Of a stretch of 17,831 nucleotides of DNA, positions 1 through 6,481 are shown piece after piece. The stretch is from positions 1-17,831 of the forward strand of contig CAJUMT010000052.1 of assembly GCA_910587495.1 (NCBI GenBank), written 5' to 3'. The first letter of the stretch is position 1; each line of letters begins with the position of its first letter. The DNA comes from an uncultured Lachnospiraceae bacterium (GTDB taxonomy: Bacteria > Bacillota_A > Clostridia > Lachnospirales > Lachnospiraceae). A model generated the notes under the pieces. That model saw only the letters and a program-made list of their open reading frames with translations. It ran no database searches and was not told the origin of the DNA. The position numbers and the translations under genes are program-made.

Positions 1-1
1 C

Positions 2-136
2 TTCGGTATTGCCGGCATCGGCGACGAACATCTGGATCTGCTGGCAAAAATCTGTGAAGTATTAGAAGACGAGGCTGTACTGGAAGAAATGAAAACCACC
101 AACGATGTGGATTGGATTTTAAAACAGCTGACCTGA
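2..136 (+). CDS. mtlF: PTS mannitol-specific EIIA component, C-terminal fragment
   Basis: Only the last 44 codons are inside the window, in frame from base 2 to a TGA at 134-136. The tail begins FGIAGIGDEHLDLLAKICEV, which resembles the C-terminal part of fructose/mannitol-type EIIA domains (GIAG.G.EHL..L..I). EIIA accepts phosphate from HPr and passes it to the mannitol EIIB/EIIC permease. The phospho-accepting histidine lies upstream of the window and cannot be checked. It sits 44 bp ahead of mtlD on the same strand, as in many Gram-positive mannitol operons, which supports mannitol rather than fructose specificity. It could be a stand-alone EIIA or the end of a longer EII protein. Confidence 0.8.
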   Translation, partial: FGIAGIGDEHLDLLAKICEVLEDEAVLEEMKTTNDVDWILKQLT

Positions 137-180
137 TAACAAGACATTATTTTAACCATTTTAGAAAGAGGTGTTGTACT

Positions 181-1335
181 ATGAAAACAGCAATTCAATT
201 CGGTGCAGGTAATATCGGCCGCGGTTTTATCGGCATGCTTCTGGCACAGGCCGGATATCGTGTAATCTTTGCGGATGTAAGCGAAGTTATCATCGACCGC
301 CTGGCGGCTGACCAGGAATATACCGTCCATGTTATGGACACAGAAGTGGAAGATGTTAAGATCACCAACATTACAGGTATCATGTCCAACGGCGATGAAA
401 TCATTGATGAGATCGCCAAAGCAGATATTCTGACAACAGCCGTAGGCCTTCGGGTTCTGGCGTTCATCGCTCCCGCCATTGCAAAAGGAATACAGAAGCG
501 TATGGCTGACGGCGTGAAAACACCGCTGAATATTATTGCCTGCGAAAACGCCATCCGCGCTACTTCTCAGTTGAAAGAACATGTATACAAAATTCTTTCC
601 GAAGAAGAAAAAGCATACTGCGAAGAACATGTGGGCTTTGCGGACTGCTCCGTAGACCGTATCGTGCCTCCTGTCCGCAGCGAGAATCCTGTAGATGTGG
701 TCGTGGAAAAATACTGCGAGTGGAATGTGGAGAAAGCTTCTTTAAAAGGCGAAATCCCCGAGATCCCAGGTATGAACCTGGCAGACAACCTGATGGCTTA
801 TATCCAGCGTAAACTCTTTACATTGAATACCGGGCACTGCATCACTGCCTACACAGGTATCCTGGCAGGCTTCAAGACGATTGACCAGGCCATCGCCAAC
901 CCTCAAATTTTTGATCTGGTTAAAGCAGCCATGACGCAGTCCGGAGACGGTCTGATCAAGAAATTTGATTTCGACAAAGAAGCACATTACAAATATATTG
1001 ACAAGATCATTAATCGTTTTAAAAATCCATACCTGCAGGATGATGTAACCCGTGTAGGGCGTGAACCGCTGCGTAAACTTTCCGCAGATGACCGTCTGGT
1101 AAGCCCCCTTACTACTGCTCTGTCCTACGGTCTTCCGGTAGATAAGCTGATCGTCGGTATTGGCGCTGCTCTTCGCTACAACAATCCCGAGGATGCCCAG
1201 AGCGTGGAACTTCAGGAGAAGATCGCTGCCAAAGGCGTCTCTGCCGCATTTTCAGAAATATCCGGCATCACGGACACCGCACTTCTTGCGCAGGTAGCGG
1301 AAGCTTACGAAAAAGCACCGACGCTTTTTAAATAA
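181..1335 (+). CDS. mtlD: Mannitol-1-phosphate 5-dehydrogenase
   Basis: This enzyme oxidises mannitol 1-phosphate, made by PTS uptake, to fructose 6-phosphate with NAD in the cytoplasm. The 384-residue protein has the usual family length. The N-terminal dinucleotide-binding motif is FGAGNIGRGFIG (residues 7-18). The polyol-dehydrogenase active-site segment KLFTLNTGH gives Lys211, Asn216 and His219. I chose the ATG at 181 because AGAGGTG (167-173) lies at good spacing and the protein then begins directly at the Rossmann strand. An in-frame TTG at 112 would add 23 residues that are not family-like and would overlap mtlF. The gene lies between mtlF and the HPr-like gene (20 bp gap), so all three are probably co-transcribed. 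Confidence 0.96.
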   Translation: MKTAIQFGAGNIGRGFIGMLLAQAGYRVIFADVSEVIIDRLAADQEYTVHVMDTEVEDVKITNITGIMSNGDEIIDEIAKADILTTAVGLRVLAFIAPAIAKGIQKRMADGVKTPLNIIACENAIRATSQLKEHVYKILSEEEKAYCEEHVGFADCSVDRIVPPVRSENPVDVVVEKYCEWNVEKASLKGEIPEIPGMNLADNLMAYIQRKLFTLNTGHCITAYTGILAGFKTIDQAIANPQIFDLVKAAMTQSGDGLIKKFDFDKEAHYKYIDKIINRFKNPYLQDDVTRVGREPLRKLSADDRLVSPLTTALSYGLPVDKLIVGIGAALRYNNPEDAQSVELQEKIAAKGVSAAFSEISGITDTALLAQVAEAYEKAPTLFK

Positions 1336-1355
1336 AATCCATAAGGGGTATCTGT

Positions 1356-1628
1356 ATGACCAGTAAAACGATCACTCTGGCTTCCACGGATTATTTCCAC
1401 GCAAGGCCTGCCGCGCAGATCGCTGCGGCAGCCAGACCCTTTAAGAGCGTTGTCATGGTTACCCTGGGAACCTCAATTGCCAATGCTAAAGACGCCCTTT
1501 CCCTTATGCGCCTGGGGCATCCAAACGGCGCTTCCGTGGAATTCCTTGCCGACGGCCCTGACGAAATGGCGGCGCTTAAGGCAGTGCTGGAAGCTGTTGA
1601 AAAAGCATTTACATTACAATATGCCTGA
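1356..1628 (+). CDS. HPr-like PTS phosphocarrier protein with Asp at the Ser46 position
   Basis: The 90-residue protein has the length and pattern of HPr, the small cytoplasmic carrier that moves phosphate from enzyme I to EIIA proteins. The phospho-accepting histidine is His15 in FHARPA, with the conserved Arg17-Pro18. The segment NAKDALSLMRLG aligns without gaps to NLKSIMGVMSLG of Bacillus HPr, so residue 46 is Asp (codon GAC at 1491-1493) instead of the serine phosphorylated by HPr kinase. The canonical catabolite-repression switch therefore seems absent, or fixed in a phosphomimetic state. AAGGGG at 1343-1348 serves the ATG. It follows mtlD by 20 bp, suggesting an operon-dedicated HPr rather than the housekeeping ptsH. 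It differs from Crh, which loses His15 and keeps Ser46. Confidence 0.88.
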   Translation: MTSKTITLASTDYFHARPAAQIAAAARPFKSVVMVTLGTSIANAKDALSLMRLGHPNGASVEFLADGPDEMAALKAVLEAVEKAFTLQYA

Positions 1629-1639
1629 GAAACAAAGAT

Positions 1640-1680
1640 GGCTGCCCACCGGATATACTCCAATGGGCAGCCGTTTTTCT
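1640..1680 (+). terminator. Rho-independent terminator of the mannitol operon
   Basis: A perfect 9-bp stem, GGCTGCCCA (1640-1648) with TGGGCAGCC (1664-1672), closes a 15-nt loop and is followed by GTTTTTCTTT. It lies 11 bp after the HPr stop codon. On the opposite strand the hairpin is followed by a weaker T-rich stretch, so it may also stop larC transcripts arriving from the right. Confidence 0.88.
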
Positions 1681-1685
1681 TTCTT

Positions 1686-3002
1686 TCAGTCTTCTTCACA
1701 TGCTTTTTGTATCAACCGATACACATCCCGGTAATGACGTCCATGAGAACGGCACAACGCTGTCACACTATCATATTCCGGAAAGTATCGCTTCACTCCA
1801 TGCCACTGGCAGACCTTTACGTTTGCCTCCCCCAAAGGCGTCTGCACTGTACGGCATTCCCGAAGCAAGGTGGTCCGTTCCATAGGTATCCTTCGAATAC
1901 CAATCGTAGTAGTCTCCTCAAAAATGATCTGTTCCATCCGCTCCACATTGTTTTCGTCGCAAATCACATTCAACTGATACGCCGGTCTGTTCTTTTTCAT
2001 GTACACGGGGGTGTAATGCACGTCTCTGGCGCCTGCTTCCATCAGGCGTTCCATGGTGTATCCCATATTTTCCCCGCTGCAGTCGTCTATATTGGTCTCC
2101 AGTTTGTAGATTCGGTCTTTTTCTTTCGCATCAGAGCAAATCAGCATGGCGCGCAGTATCCCTGCCAGGCCATAATCCCGCTTTCCGGCTCCCATTCCTG
2201 TCCTCTCCACCGTAAACAGATTCGGAAACCTGTCGGAAGTCCTGATCGCCGCCACAATCGCCGCCCCTGTCGGGGTAACCAGTTCTCCATTTATATTTGT
2301 CACTGTAAGCGGAAGTTTATAAGCCTGCACAATATTCATAACCGCAGGTACCGGCACTGGAAGAATGCCATGCTGGCAGCGAATCGTTCCCCTGCCTTCG
2401 TACAATACAGGGACAATCACTTCCGTAATATCAAGATTATCCAGACATACCGCAGTTGACAAAACATCCACAATGGAATCCACCGCACCGACTTCATGAA
2501 AATGTACCTGGTCTTCCGGCACGCCATGGGCTTTTGCCTCTGCCGCTGCCAGAATCTTAAAAATACGGACAGCCGTATCTTTGGCCCTGTCGGTCATATC
2601 CGCGCGTTCTATGATCGAAAGAATCTCCGGAAGGCCTCTGTGGCTGTGGGAGTGATGATGCTCGTGGGCGTGCAAATGCAGGGTGCGTTCATCTCCCATA
2701 TGGCTATGACCGTGCAAATGCGGGCCGTGTTCATCTTCCGCATGGCTGTGCCCGTGCAGGTATTCCATATCGTGGTCATGGTTTTCATGCTCCGCATCCA
2801 TCACCACGTTAAAATCACATACATCCAGCCCCGCCTTCTTCACCCGGCTTATGACCGTCCGAAACCCGCCCACCGAAAGGCTGTCCAAAGCCCGCTTTAG
2901 AACCTCCCGGTCGGCTCCCAGATCCAAAAGGGCGGCCACCGTCATATCGCCGCTGATTCCGCTTGTGCATTCCAAATATAATGTTTTTTGTTTTGCTTCC
3001 AT
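1686..3002 (-). CDS. larC: Nickel-pincer cofactor biosynthesis protein LarC (nickel insertion)
   Basis: LarC inserts nickel into the pyridinium dithiocarboxylate precursor of the nickel-pincer nucleotide cofactor, in a CTP-dependent reaction, for lactate racemase and related LarA-type enzymes. The 438-residue protein starts with the family signature LECTSGISGDM and contains QVHFHEVGAVDSIVD and the segment ETNIDDCSGENMGYTMERL of DUF111 proteins. Residues 72-121 are extremely histidine-rich (19 His in 50 residues), fitting nickel handling. In Lactobacillus plantarum larC is read as two parts joined by a programmed frameshift; here it is one uninterrupted frame. No larA, larB or larE is in the window. 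It begins 26 bp after the PD-(D/E)XK-like gene and has only a weak ribosome site (GAGAG about 14 nt upstream), suggesting expression with its upstream neighbours. Confidence 0.93.
   Translation of the reverse strand: MEAKQKTLYLECTSGISGDMTVAALLDLGADREVLKRALDSLSVGGFRTVISRVKKAGLDVCDFNVVMDAEHENHDHDMEYLHGHSHAEDEHGPHLHGHSHMGDERTLHLHAHEHHHSHSHRGLPEILSIIERADMTDRAKDTAVRIFKILAAAEAKAHGVPEDQVHFHEVGAVDSIVDVLSTAVCLDNLDITEVIVPVLYEGRGTIRCQHGILPVPVPAVMNIVQAYKLPLTVTNINGELVTPTGAAIVAAIRTSDRFPNLFTVERTGMGAGKRDYGLAGILRAMLICSDAKEKDRIYKLETNIDDCSGENMGYTMERLMEAGARDVHYTPVYMKKNRPAYQLNVICDENNVERMEQIIFEETTTIGIRRIPMERTTLLRECRTVQTPLGEANVKVCQWHGVKRYFPEYDSVTALCRSHGRHYRDVYRLIQKACEED
2640..2759 (-). repeat. In-gene tandem repeat, 42-bp unit, encoding His-rich 14-residue repeats in LarC
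   Basis: Residues 82-121 of LarC read as near-tandem units: LHGHSHAEDEHGPH (82-95), LHGHSHMGDERTLH (96-109) and LHAHEHHHSHSH (110-121). The unit is 14 codons. The histidines stay in register while the acidic linkers vary, as expected for a metal-binding segment that grew by duplication. Confidence 0.8.
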
Positions 3003-3028
3003 GAATAAAGCAGTCTCTCTTTCTATGA

Positions 3029-3655
3029 TTAATCTTTTAGTATCCCGGTCAAAATCTTATCTGCGTTTCTTGTCATCCGAACCGGCTTATGTATAAAAGG
3101 AATTCTTACGCCAAAATTCAGTCCGCAGTTTTTCCCTGTCCATTCATCCTCAGGTCTGACCTGATGCAGCCCAACCGGCAGCCTGTGCCCAACCGGCATA
3201 ACGGATAACGGGTGTAAATCCACTTTTTCATAAGTTGTATACAGGCATGTCCCCACAAGATTCATTTCCAGCATAGACGCAATCCCCTGAGCCAACAGGT
3301 AACTCGCACGGAACTTTCCTTTTATCTCTTTCCATTTATCGACTCCTACCCATGATTTCATCTCAATCAGATGCACTTTCCAATCATTGTCGGCTATAGG
3401 TTCATATATAATATGATCCACCCGCTTGAACATGGATTTTCTTTTATCTTTTTGGAAAAATTGTAATTCTGTATGTTTCTTATCCACATTTCTGATACAT
3501 AGATTTTCTTCTGCTCTTAAATGCACTTCCAACACACTTTTTCCCGTATCTTCAAGCTCCTGCAATAAGATACAGTTCTTTTCCCATTCCATAAAACCAG
3601 GTGCCATCAGTTCATTTATGATAAATTCTCTTTTTGTTTTATTCATATTTATCAT
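3029..3655 (-). CDS. Small protein with PD-(D/E)XK nuclease-like core, partner of AAA ATPase
   Basis: I do not recognise a named family for this 208-residue protein. It contains an acidic core typical of PD-(D/E)XK nucleases: a hydrophobic strand with Asp80 (FKRVDHIIYE), then after a short loop a second strand ending E98-M-K100 (VHLIEMKSW), followed by a helix rich in small residues (KFRASYLLAQ). There are no membrane segments or signal peptide. The start overlaps the stop of the ATPase gene as ATGA (3652-3655), so the two are translationally coupled. A second ATG at 3646 is better spaced from AGGA and may be the true start (205 residues). Base composition is visibly AT-rich compared with the aldo/keto reductase and larC genes. 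The inferred role is effector nuclease of a two-gene ATPase-nuclease module. Nuclease activity is not proven. Confidence 0.62.
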   Translation of the reverse strand: MINMNKTKREFIINELMAPGFMEWEKNCILLQELEDTGKSVLEVHLRAEENLCIRNVDKKHTELQFFQKDKRKSMFKRVDHIIYEPIADNDWKVHLIEMKSWVGVDKWKEIKGKFRASYLLAQGIASMLEMNLVGTCLYTTYEKVDLHPLSVMPVGHRLPVGLHQVRPEDEWTGKNCGLNFGVRIPFIHKPVRMTRNADKILTGILKD

Positions 3656-4998
3656 TCCTGGATCTCGTATGATTCGTCCATAATCCGATCGAGCGCGTCA
3701 TTAAATGTCGGTATCACAAAACCGTTATCTTCACATAGCAGTTCTTTTACCACTGTTTTTCGATTATTCTTTGATTCAAACTGGTACACTTTTATCTGCC
3801 CCGGATCTAACAAATCTGATTTCCCATAACCCAATTTCCTGCATAGTTCTGCACATTGAGGATGTCTGGCCAATTTAATCATATTGTTTATATGCTGCAG
3901 GATAATATCACTATGCGTGGTAATTGTCATATTTATCCCTGCGTTTACAATACGGCCAAGTATCCTTCCCATCTTTTGCTGCAGCTTAGGATGCAGGCAC
4001 ATTTCAGGTTCTTCATAATAGAAACTGTTTAATTGCTGCCTGTGCTTTAAGAGCAGAATCAACGGCGACAATTCTGTCACAACTGCCGATACAACCCGAA
4101 GAGGCATCCCATTCTTTTTCCCCTGGGGAACATATAAGATCTCTTTATTTGGCATCATACTGATCTCAACGGTTCCTTCAGCCATAGTTTTTTCTATCGT
4201 ATCTGCAATACCAAGATACTCGTCTGTTCCTGTTTTTTCAACCGTCAGATCGCCCATCACATCCAGAAATTGATTGATCGGCCTGGTAAAAGGAACGATA
4301 TTTTCTTTTTCTTCAGCAATATTGAAAGTATTCTTTCTTCCTACTTTATTGATAATATCCTTCGTCAGCATGAAACCAGTCCTGGCTGCCGGAAGATAGA
4401 TGTTATCATCCCCAATAGCATCAAAATCAATATCCAAAATACAAGAATATATCGCTGTTATTAAAAACCATCTGTCAGGCTTTCCATCGGGCTCTTCTGT
4501 CTTATCCCAGATAGATTTCGCTAAACCATATCTGTATTTTCCGTCTGTAAAAACCAGCGCTTTGTCTGCTTCAACCTGGAAATGCAGAACTTCTTTACTC
4601 AAATCGCCGATTTCAATCTCAATACGCCCAATCGAAAGATCCTGGCTGTTAAATATCCATCTGGCCAGTCTGTTTTTATGTCTTTTCAGCCCATCATTTA
4701 ACACGGCGGACAGCAATTCATGTACTTCGGACAGCATAACTTCATGCCTTCCTGTTTTTTTGGCAATTTGAATCTGTTCTGTCATCCAGGATTCCAAAGC
4801 ATAAGATTCTTCTGTCTGCAAAATGTTGGTGCGGCCAATCAGTGTGGAAAGACCAATATTATGAATCCCCCACAGGAGCGAAAGAAGATAACTTTTCCCG
4901 CTGTTATTGTCCCCGACAAACAGCATGAATGGCGCCGCCTCTATTTCCGCATGTTTAATTTTGCCAAAATCTTCTACAATCATTTTCCATGACGCCAT
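3652..4998 (-). CDS. AAA/OLD-like ABC-class ATPase, candidate defence protein
   Basis: The 448-residue protein is an SMC/ABC-superfamily ATPase of the AAA_15/OLD-like kind. It has an N-terminal strand pair, Walker A GDNNSGKS (29-36), a middle insertion of about 250 residues that includes YLPAARTGF (201-209), Walker B FYYEEPE (326-332) and the switch-histidine motif TITTHSD (358-364). No TOPRIM domain is obvious after the ATPase core, unlike full OLD nucleases; the C-terminal 80 residues are unassigned. The start at 4998 is supported by AGGAGGGC about 8 nt upstream. It is coupled by an ATGA overlap to a PD-(D/E)XK-like protein and lies 39 bp after the aldo/keto reductase gene. Such ATPase-plus-nuclease pairs (Septu, Gabija and PARIS are known examples with other nuclease types) act in phage defence. 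That role is inference here. Confidence 0.8.
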   Translation of the reverse strand: MASWKMIVEDFGKIKHAEIEAAPFMLFVGDNNSGKSYLLSLLWGIHNIGLSTLIGRTNILQTEESYALESWMTEQIQIAKKTGRHEVMLSEVHELLSAVLNDGLKRHKNRLARWIFNSQDLSIGRIEIEIGDLSKEVLHFQVEADKALVFTDGKYRYGLAKSIWDKTEEPDGKPDRWFLITAIYSCILDIDFDAIGDDNIYLPAARTGFMLTKDIINKVGRKNTFNIAEEKENIVPFTRPINQFLDVMGDLTVEKTGTDEYLGIADTIEKTMAEGTVEISMMPNKEILYVPQGKKNGMPLRVVSAVVTELSPLILLLKHRQQLNSFYYEEPEMCLHPKLQQKMGRILGRIVNAGINMTITTHSDIILQHINNMIKLARHPQCAELCRKLGYGKSDLLDPGQIKVYQFESKNNRKTVVKELLCEDNGFVIPTFNDALDRIMDESYEIQE

Positions 4999-5037
4999 GA
5001 TAGATGCCCTCCTGTTTTATGCTATTTTTCCCACCTT

Positions 5038-5892
5038 TTATGCGTCGCATACCGCCATCCGCGACAGATCCGGATGTTCGCCGCCCCAACCGATCTGCGG
5101 CAGACAGCGCAGCATATACATATCTTCTTCCGATATTCTGATATCCGGCACTTCCAGATTCTGGCGCATACGCTCCATGGAAGATGCTTTAGGAACTACG
5201 CAGATATCCTGCTGCAGCAGGAATTTTAAGAGAAACTGCGCCGGGGACACATTATATTTCTGCGCTGTTTCAATAACCATTGGCTCTTCTAACACACGCT
5301 TTCTGCCTAAAGGACTCCAGGCCTCTACCTGAATCCCCTTTTCTTTACAGTACTGCACAGCGGCTTCCTGCATATAACCCACATGCAGTTCCAACTGGTT
5401 CACCATTGGACATACGCTGGCCTCCGCAAGCAACGGCTTAAGATGATGGGGAAGGAAATTGCTGACGCCGATTGCACGCACTTTTTTCTGGCTGTAAAGT
5501 TCCTCCAGCGCGTTCCAGCTTTCCCGATCCAGTTCGGCCCAGTCTTTAGAATCTGCGGACGGCTTAGGCCAGTGCAGCAAAAAGAGATCCAGATAATCTG
5601 TCTGAAGCCGTTCCAGCGACTCTTCAAAGCTCTTCTTTGTCTTCTCATATCCCAGTTCTGTCTTCCATACTTTGGAAGTCAGGAAGATCTCTTCTCTTGG
5701 TATACCGCTTTCCCTGATCGCCTTGCCTACATATGCTTCATTTTTATAAGCCGCCGCCGTATCCAGCATCCGGTATCCAGCATCCAGCGCCATGCGTACA
5801 ACCCGCTCGTCGCTTCCGTCTGTACATTTGTAAGTTCCATACCCTATACGGGGCATCTGCACCCCATTGTGTAGTGTAAAATATTTTTCCAT
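5038..5892 (-). CDS. Aldo/keto reductase (NADPH-dependent oxidoreductase)
   Basis: This cytoplasmic oxidoreductase reduces aldehydes or ketones with NADPH; the substrate cannot be told from sequence. The 284-residue TIM-barrel protein has the full catalytic tetrad: Asp44 and Tyr49 (DTAAAYKNE), Lys74 (LTSKVW) and His107 (LFLLHWPKP). The family strand GVSNF and the C-terminal phosphate-binding segment VVPKASS are also present. Its length matches the YvgN/2,5-diketogluconate reductase group. I chose the ATG at 5892 because AAAGGAAAGG lies just upstream and the protein then starts at the family-typical TLHNGVQMPRIGYGTY. A start at 5946 would add 18 unrelated residues and run over the likely promoter. 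It leads the minus-strand set that continues with the ATPase gene. Confidence 0.94.
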   Translation of the reverse strand: MEKYFTLHNGVQMPRIGYGTYKCTDGSDERVVRMALDAGYRMLDTAAAYKNEAYVGKAIRESGIPREEIFLTSKVWKTELGYEKTKKSFEESLERLQTDYLDLFLLHWPKPSADSKDWAELDRESWNALEELYSQKKVRAIGVSNFLPHHLKPLLAEASVCPMVNQLELHVGYMQEAAVQYCKEKGIQVEAWSPLGRKRVLEEPMVIETAQKYNVSPAQFLLKFLLQQDICVVPKASSMERMRQNLEVPDIRISEEDMYMLRCLPQIGWGGEHPDLSRMAVCDA

Positions 5893-5936
5893 CTGTTTTT
5901 CCTTTCCTTTCATTTTTATGAGCCGTATGTTTTTAC

Positions 5937-5945
5937 AGTATAGCA
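5937..5945 (-). promoter_or_regulatory. Extended -10 promoter for the aldo/keto reductase gene
   Basis: On the minus strand the sequence reads TGCTATACT, an extended -10 element with a 5/6 match to TATAAT. It would start transcripts about 35-40 nt ahead of the ATG at 5892. No good -35 hexamer is seen, which is acceptable for TGn promoters. No better promoter was found in the 39 bp ahead of the ATPase gene, so this one may drive the whole set down to larC. Confidence 0.45.
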
Positions 5946-5995
5946 TACCCTGTCATATTTTCCACCTACAGCCTGTCGCAGCAGAATTTAACATT

Positions 5996-6036
5996 AAAAA
6001 GTGTAAAGCCTTAATCAATCATTAAAGGCTTTACAC
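5996..6036 (-). terminator. Rho-independent terminator downstream of the frameshifted small gene
   Basis: A 12-bp stem, GTGTAAAGCCTT (6001-6012) with AAGGCTTTACAC (6025-6036), is followed on the minus strand by TTTTT (6000-5996). It lies 27 bp past the stop of the decayed small gene at 6064-6260, in the right direction for it, and insulates the aldo/keto reductase promoter. Confidence 0.82.
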
Positions 6037-6063
6037 GCTGTTTACCGATTTTTTTACATATTA

Positions 6064-6260
6064 TTATGCTTTTATCCGATCCAGTTCAGTAAGATTAACT
6101 CCAAGGCTTGACAATGTGACCTTTAACTCAATATATCTTTTATGCATTGATTCATATGTGTCCGGGGAGACCTCTTTGATCGCGATCATCCAATCTTGCA
6201 ACCTTGAAACCTTGAAAATTCAATCACATTATCTTTAATAATATCTGCTGCACCTGACAT
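6064..6260 (-). pseudogene. Small gene broken by an 8-bp tandem duplication (62-residue hypothetical protein when repaired)
   Basis: Reading the minus strand from the ATG at 6260 gives MSGAADIIKDNVIEFSRFQ and then a premature stop. The other frame continues as QDWMIAIKEVSPDTYESMHK and on to VNLTELDRIKA and a TAA at 6066-6064. The frames part exactly at a perfect tandem copy of CCTTGAAA (+ strand 6202-6217). Removing one copy joins them into a single 62-residue acidic/basic helical protein. The gene has a -10/-35 pair upstream, a GGCGGTG ribosome site and a terminator downstream, so it looks like a complete small gene. I do not recognise the family. It may be a recent pseudogene, a switchable gene or a sequencing artefact. 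Confidence 0.6.
6202..6217. repeat. Tandem 8-bp direct repeat causing the frameshift
   Basis: CCTTGAAA is present twice head to tail (6202-6209 and 6210-6217). Eight is not a multiple of three, so one extra copy shifts the reading frame of the minus-strand gene across it. Deletion of one copy restores that frame. Confidence 0.85.
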
Positions 6261-6302
6261 ATATTCACCGCCCTTTTATTATACGGTTTATAGGATGTTT
6301 TT

Positions 6303-6330
6303 ATTATATCAGATATGGAAAGAATGTGAA
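6303..6330 (-). promoter_or_regulatory. Promoter of the frameshifted small gene
   Basis: On the minus strand, TTCACA (6330-6325, 5/6 to TTGACA) is separated by 16 bp from TATAAT (6308-6303). Transcripts would start near 6296, about 36 nt before the ATG at 6260. A second TATAAT (6278-6283) is closer to the gene but has no matching -35. Confidence 0.5.
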
Positions 6331-6403
6331 AGCCTTTTCTTAGCCTGATATTCCTTATTGGCCTTTTGTCGGGTAGGAGTATACTCAAAATTCCAGAATG
6401 GCC

Positions 6404-6432
6404 TTTACATGTTTCCCCTAATAAATTATAAT
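6404..6432 (+). promoter_or_regulatory. Sigma-A-type promoter of the DUF218 gene
   Basis: TTTACA (6404-6409) and TATAAT (6427-6432) are separated by the optimal 17 bp. The predicted start is about 42 nt upstream of the ATG at 6482. Confidence 0.65.
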
Positions 6433-6481
6433 ATAGGCCATAATCAACCACAGAGCAAAAAAGTGAAAAGAGAATAAAAAT

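Noticed and set aside
112..180. TTG start giving a longer MtlD
   Set aside because: The extra 23 residues do not resemble MtlD N-termini and overlap mtlF; the ATG at 181 has a good ribosome site.
1638..2459. Open frame of 273 codons on the + strand
   Set aside because: It lies antisense to larC, whose product is clearly recognisable; the translated product is rich in His/Arg/Pro as expected for a shadow of a coding strand, and it overlaps the terminator.
2640..2759. CRISPR-like or intergenic tandem repeat
   Set aside because: The repeats are in frame with a 14-codon period inside larC and are explained by the His-rich protein repeats; no CRISPR array, transposase or insertion-sequence ends were seen anywhere in the window.
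1686..3002. Programmed frameshift in larC
   Set aside because: The gene is one continuous frame from signature N-terminus to C-terminus, so no frameshift is needed.
6224..6451. 75-codon open frame on the minus strand
   Set aside because: It runs across two promoters and into the start of the frameshifted small gene in another frame, has no ribosome site, and no recognisable protein features.
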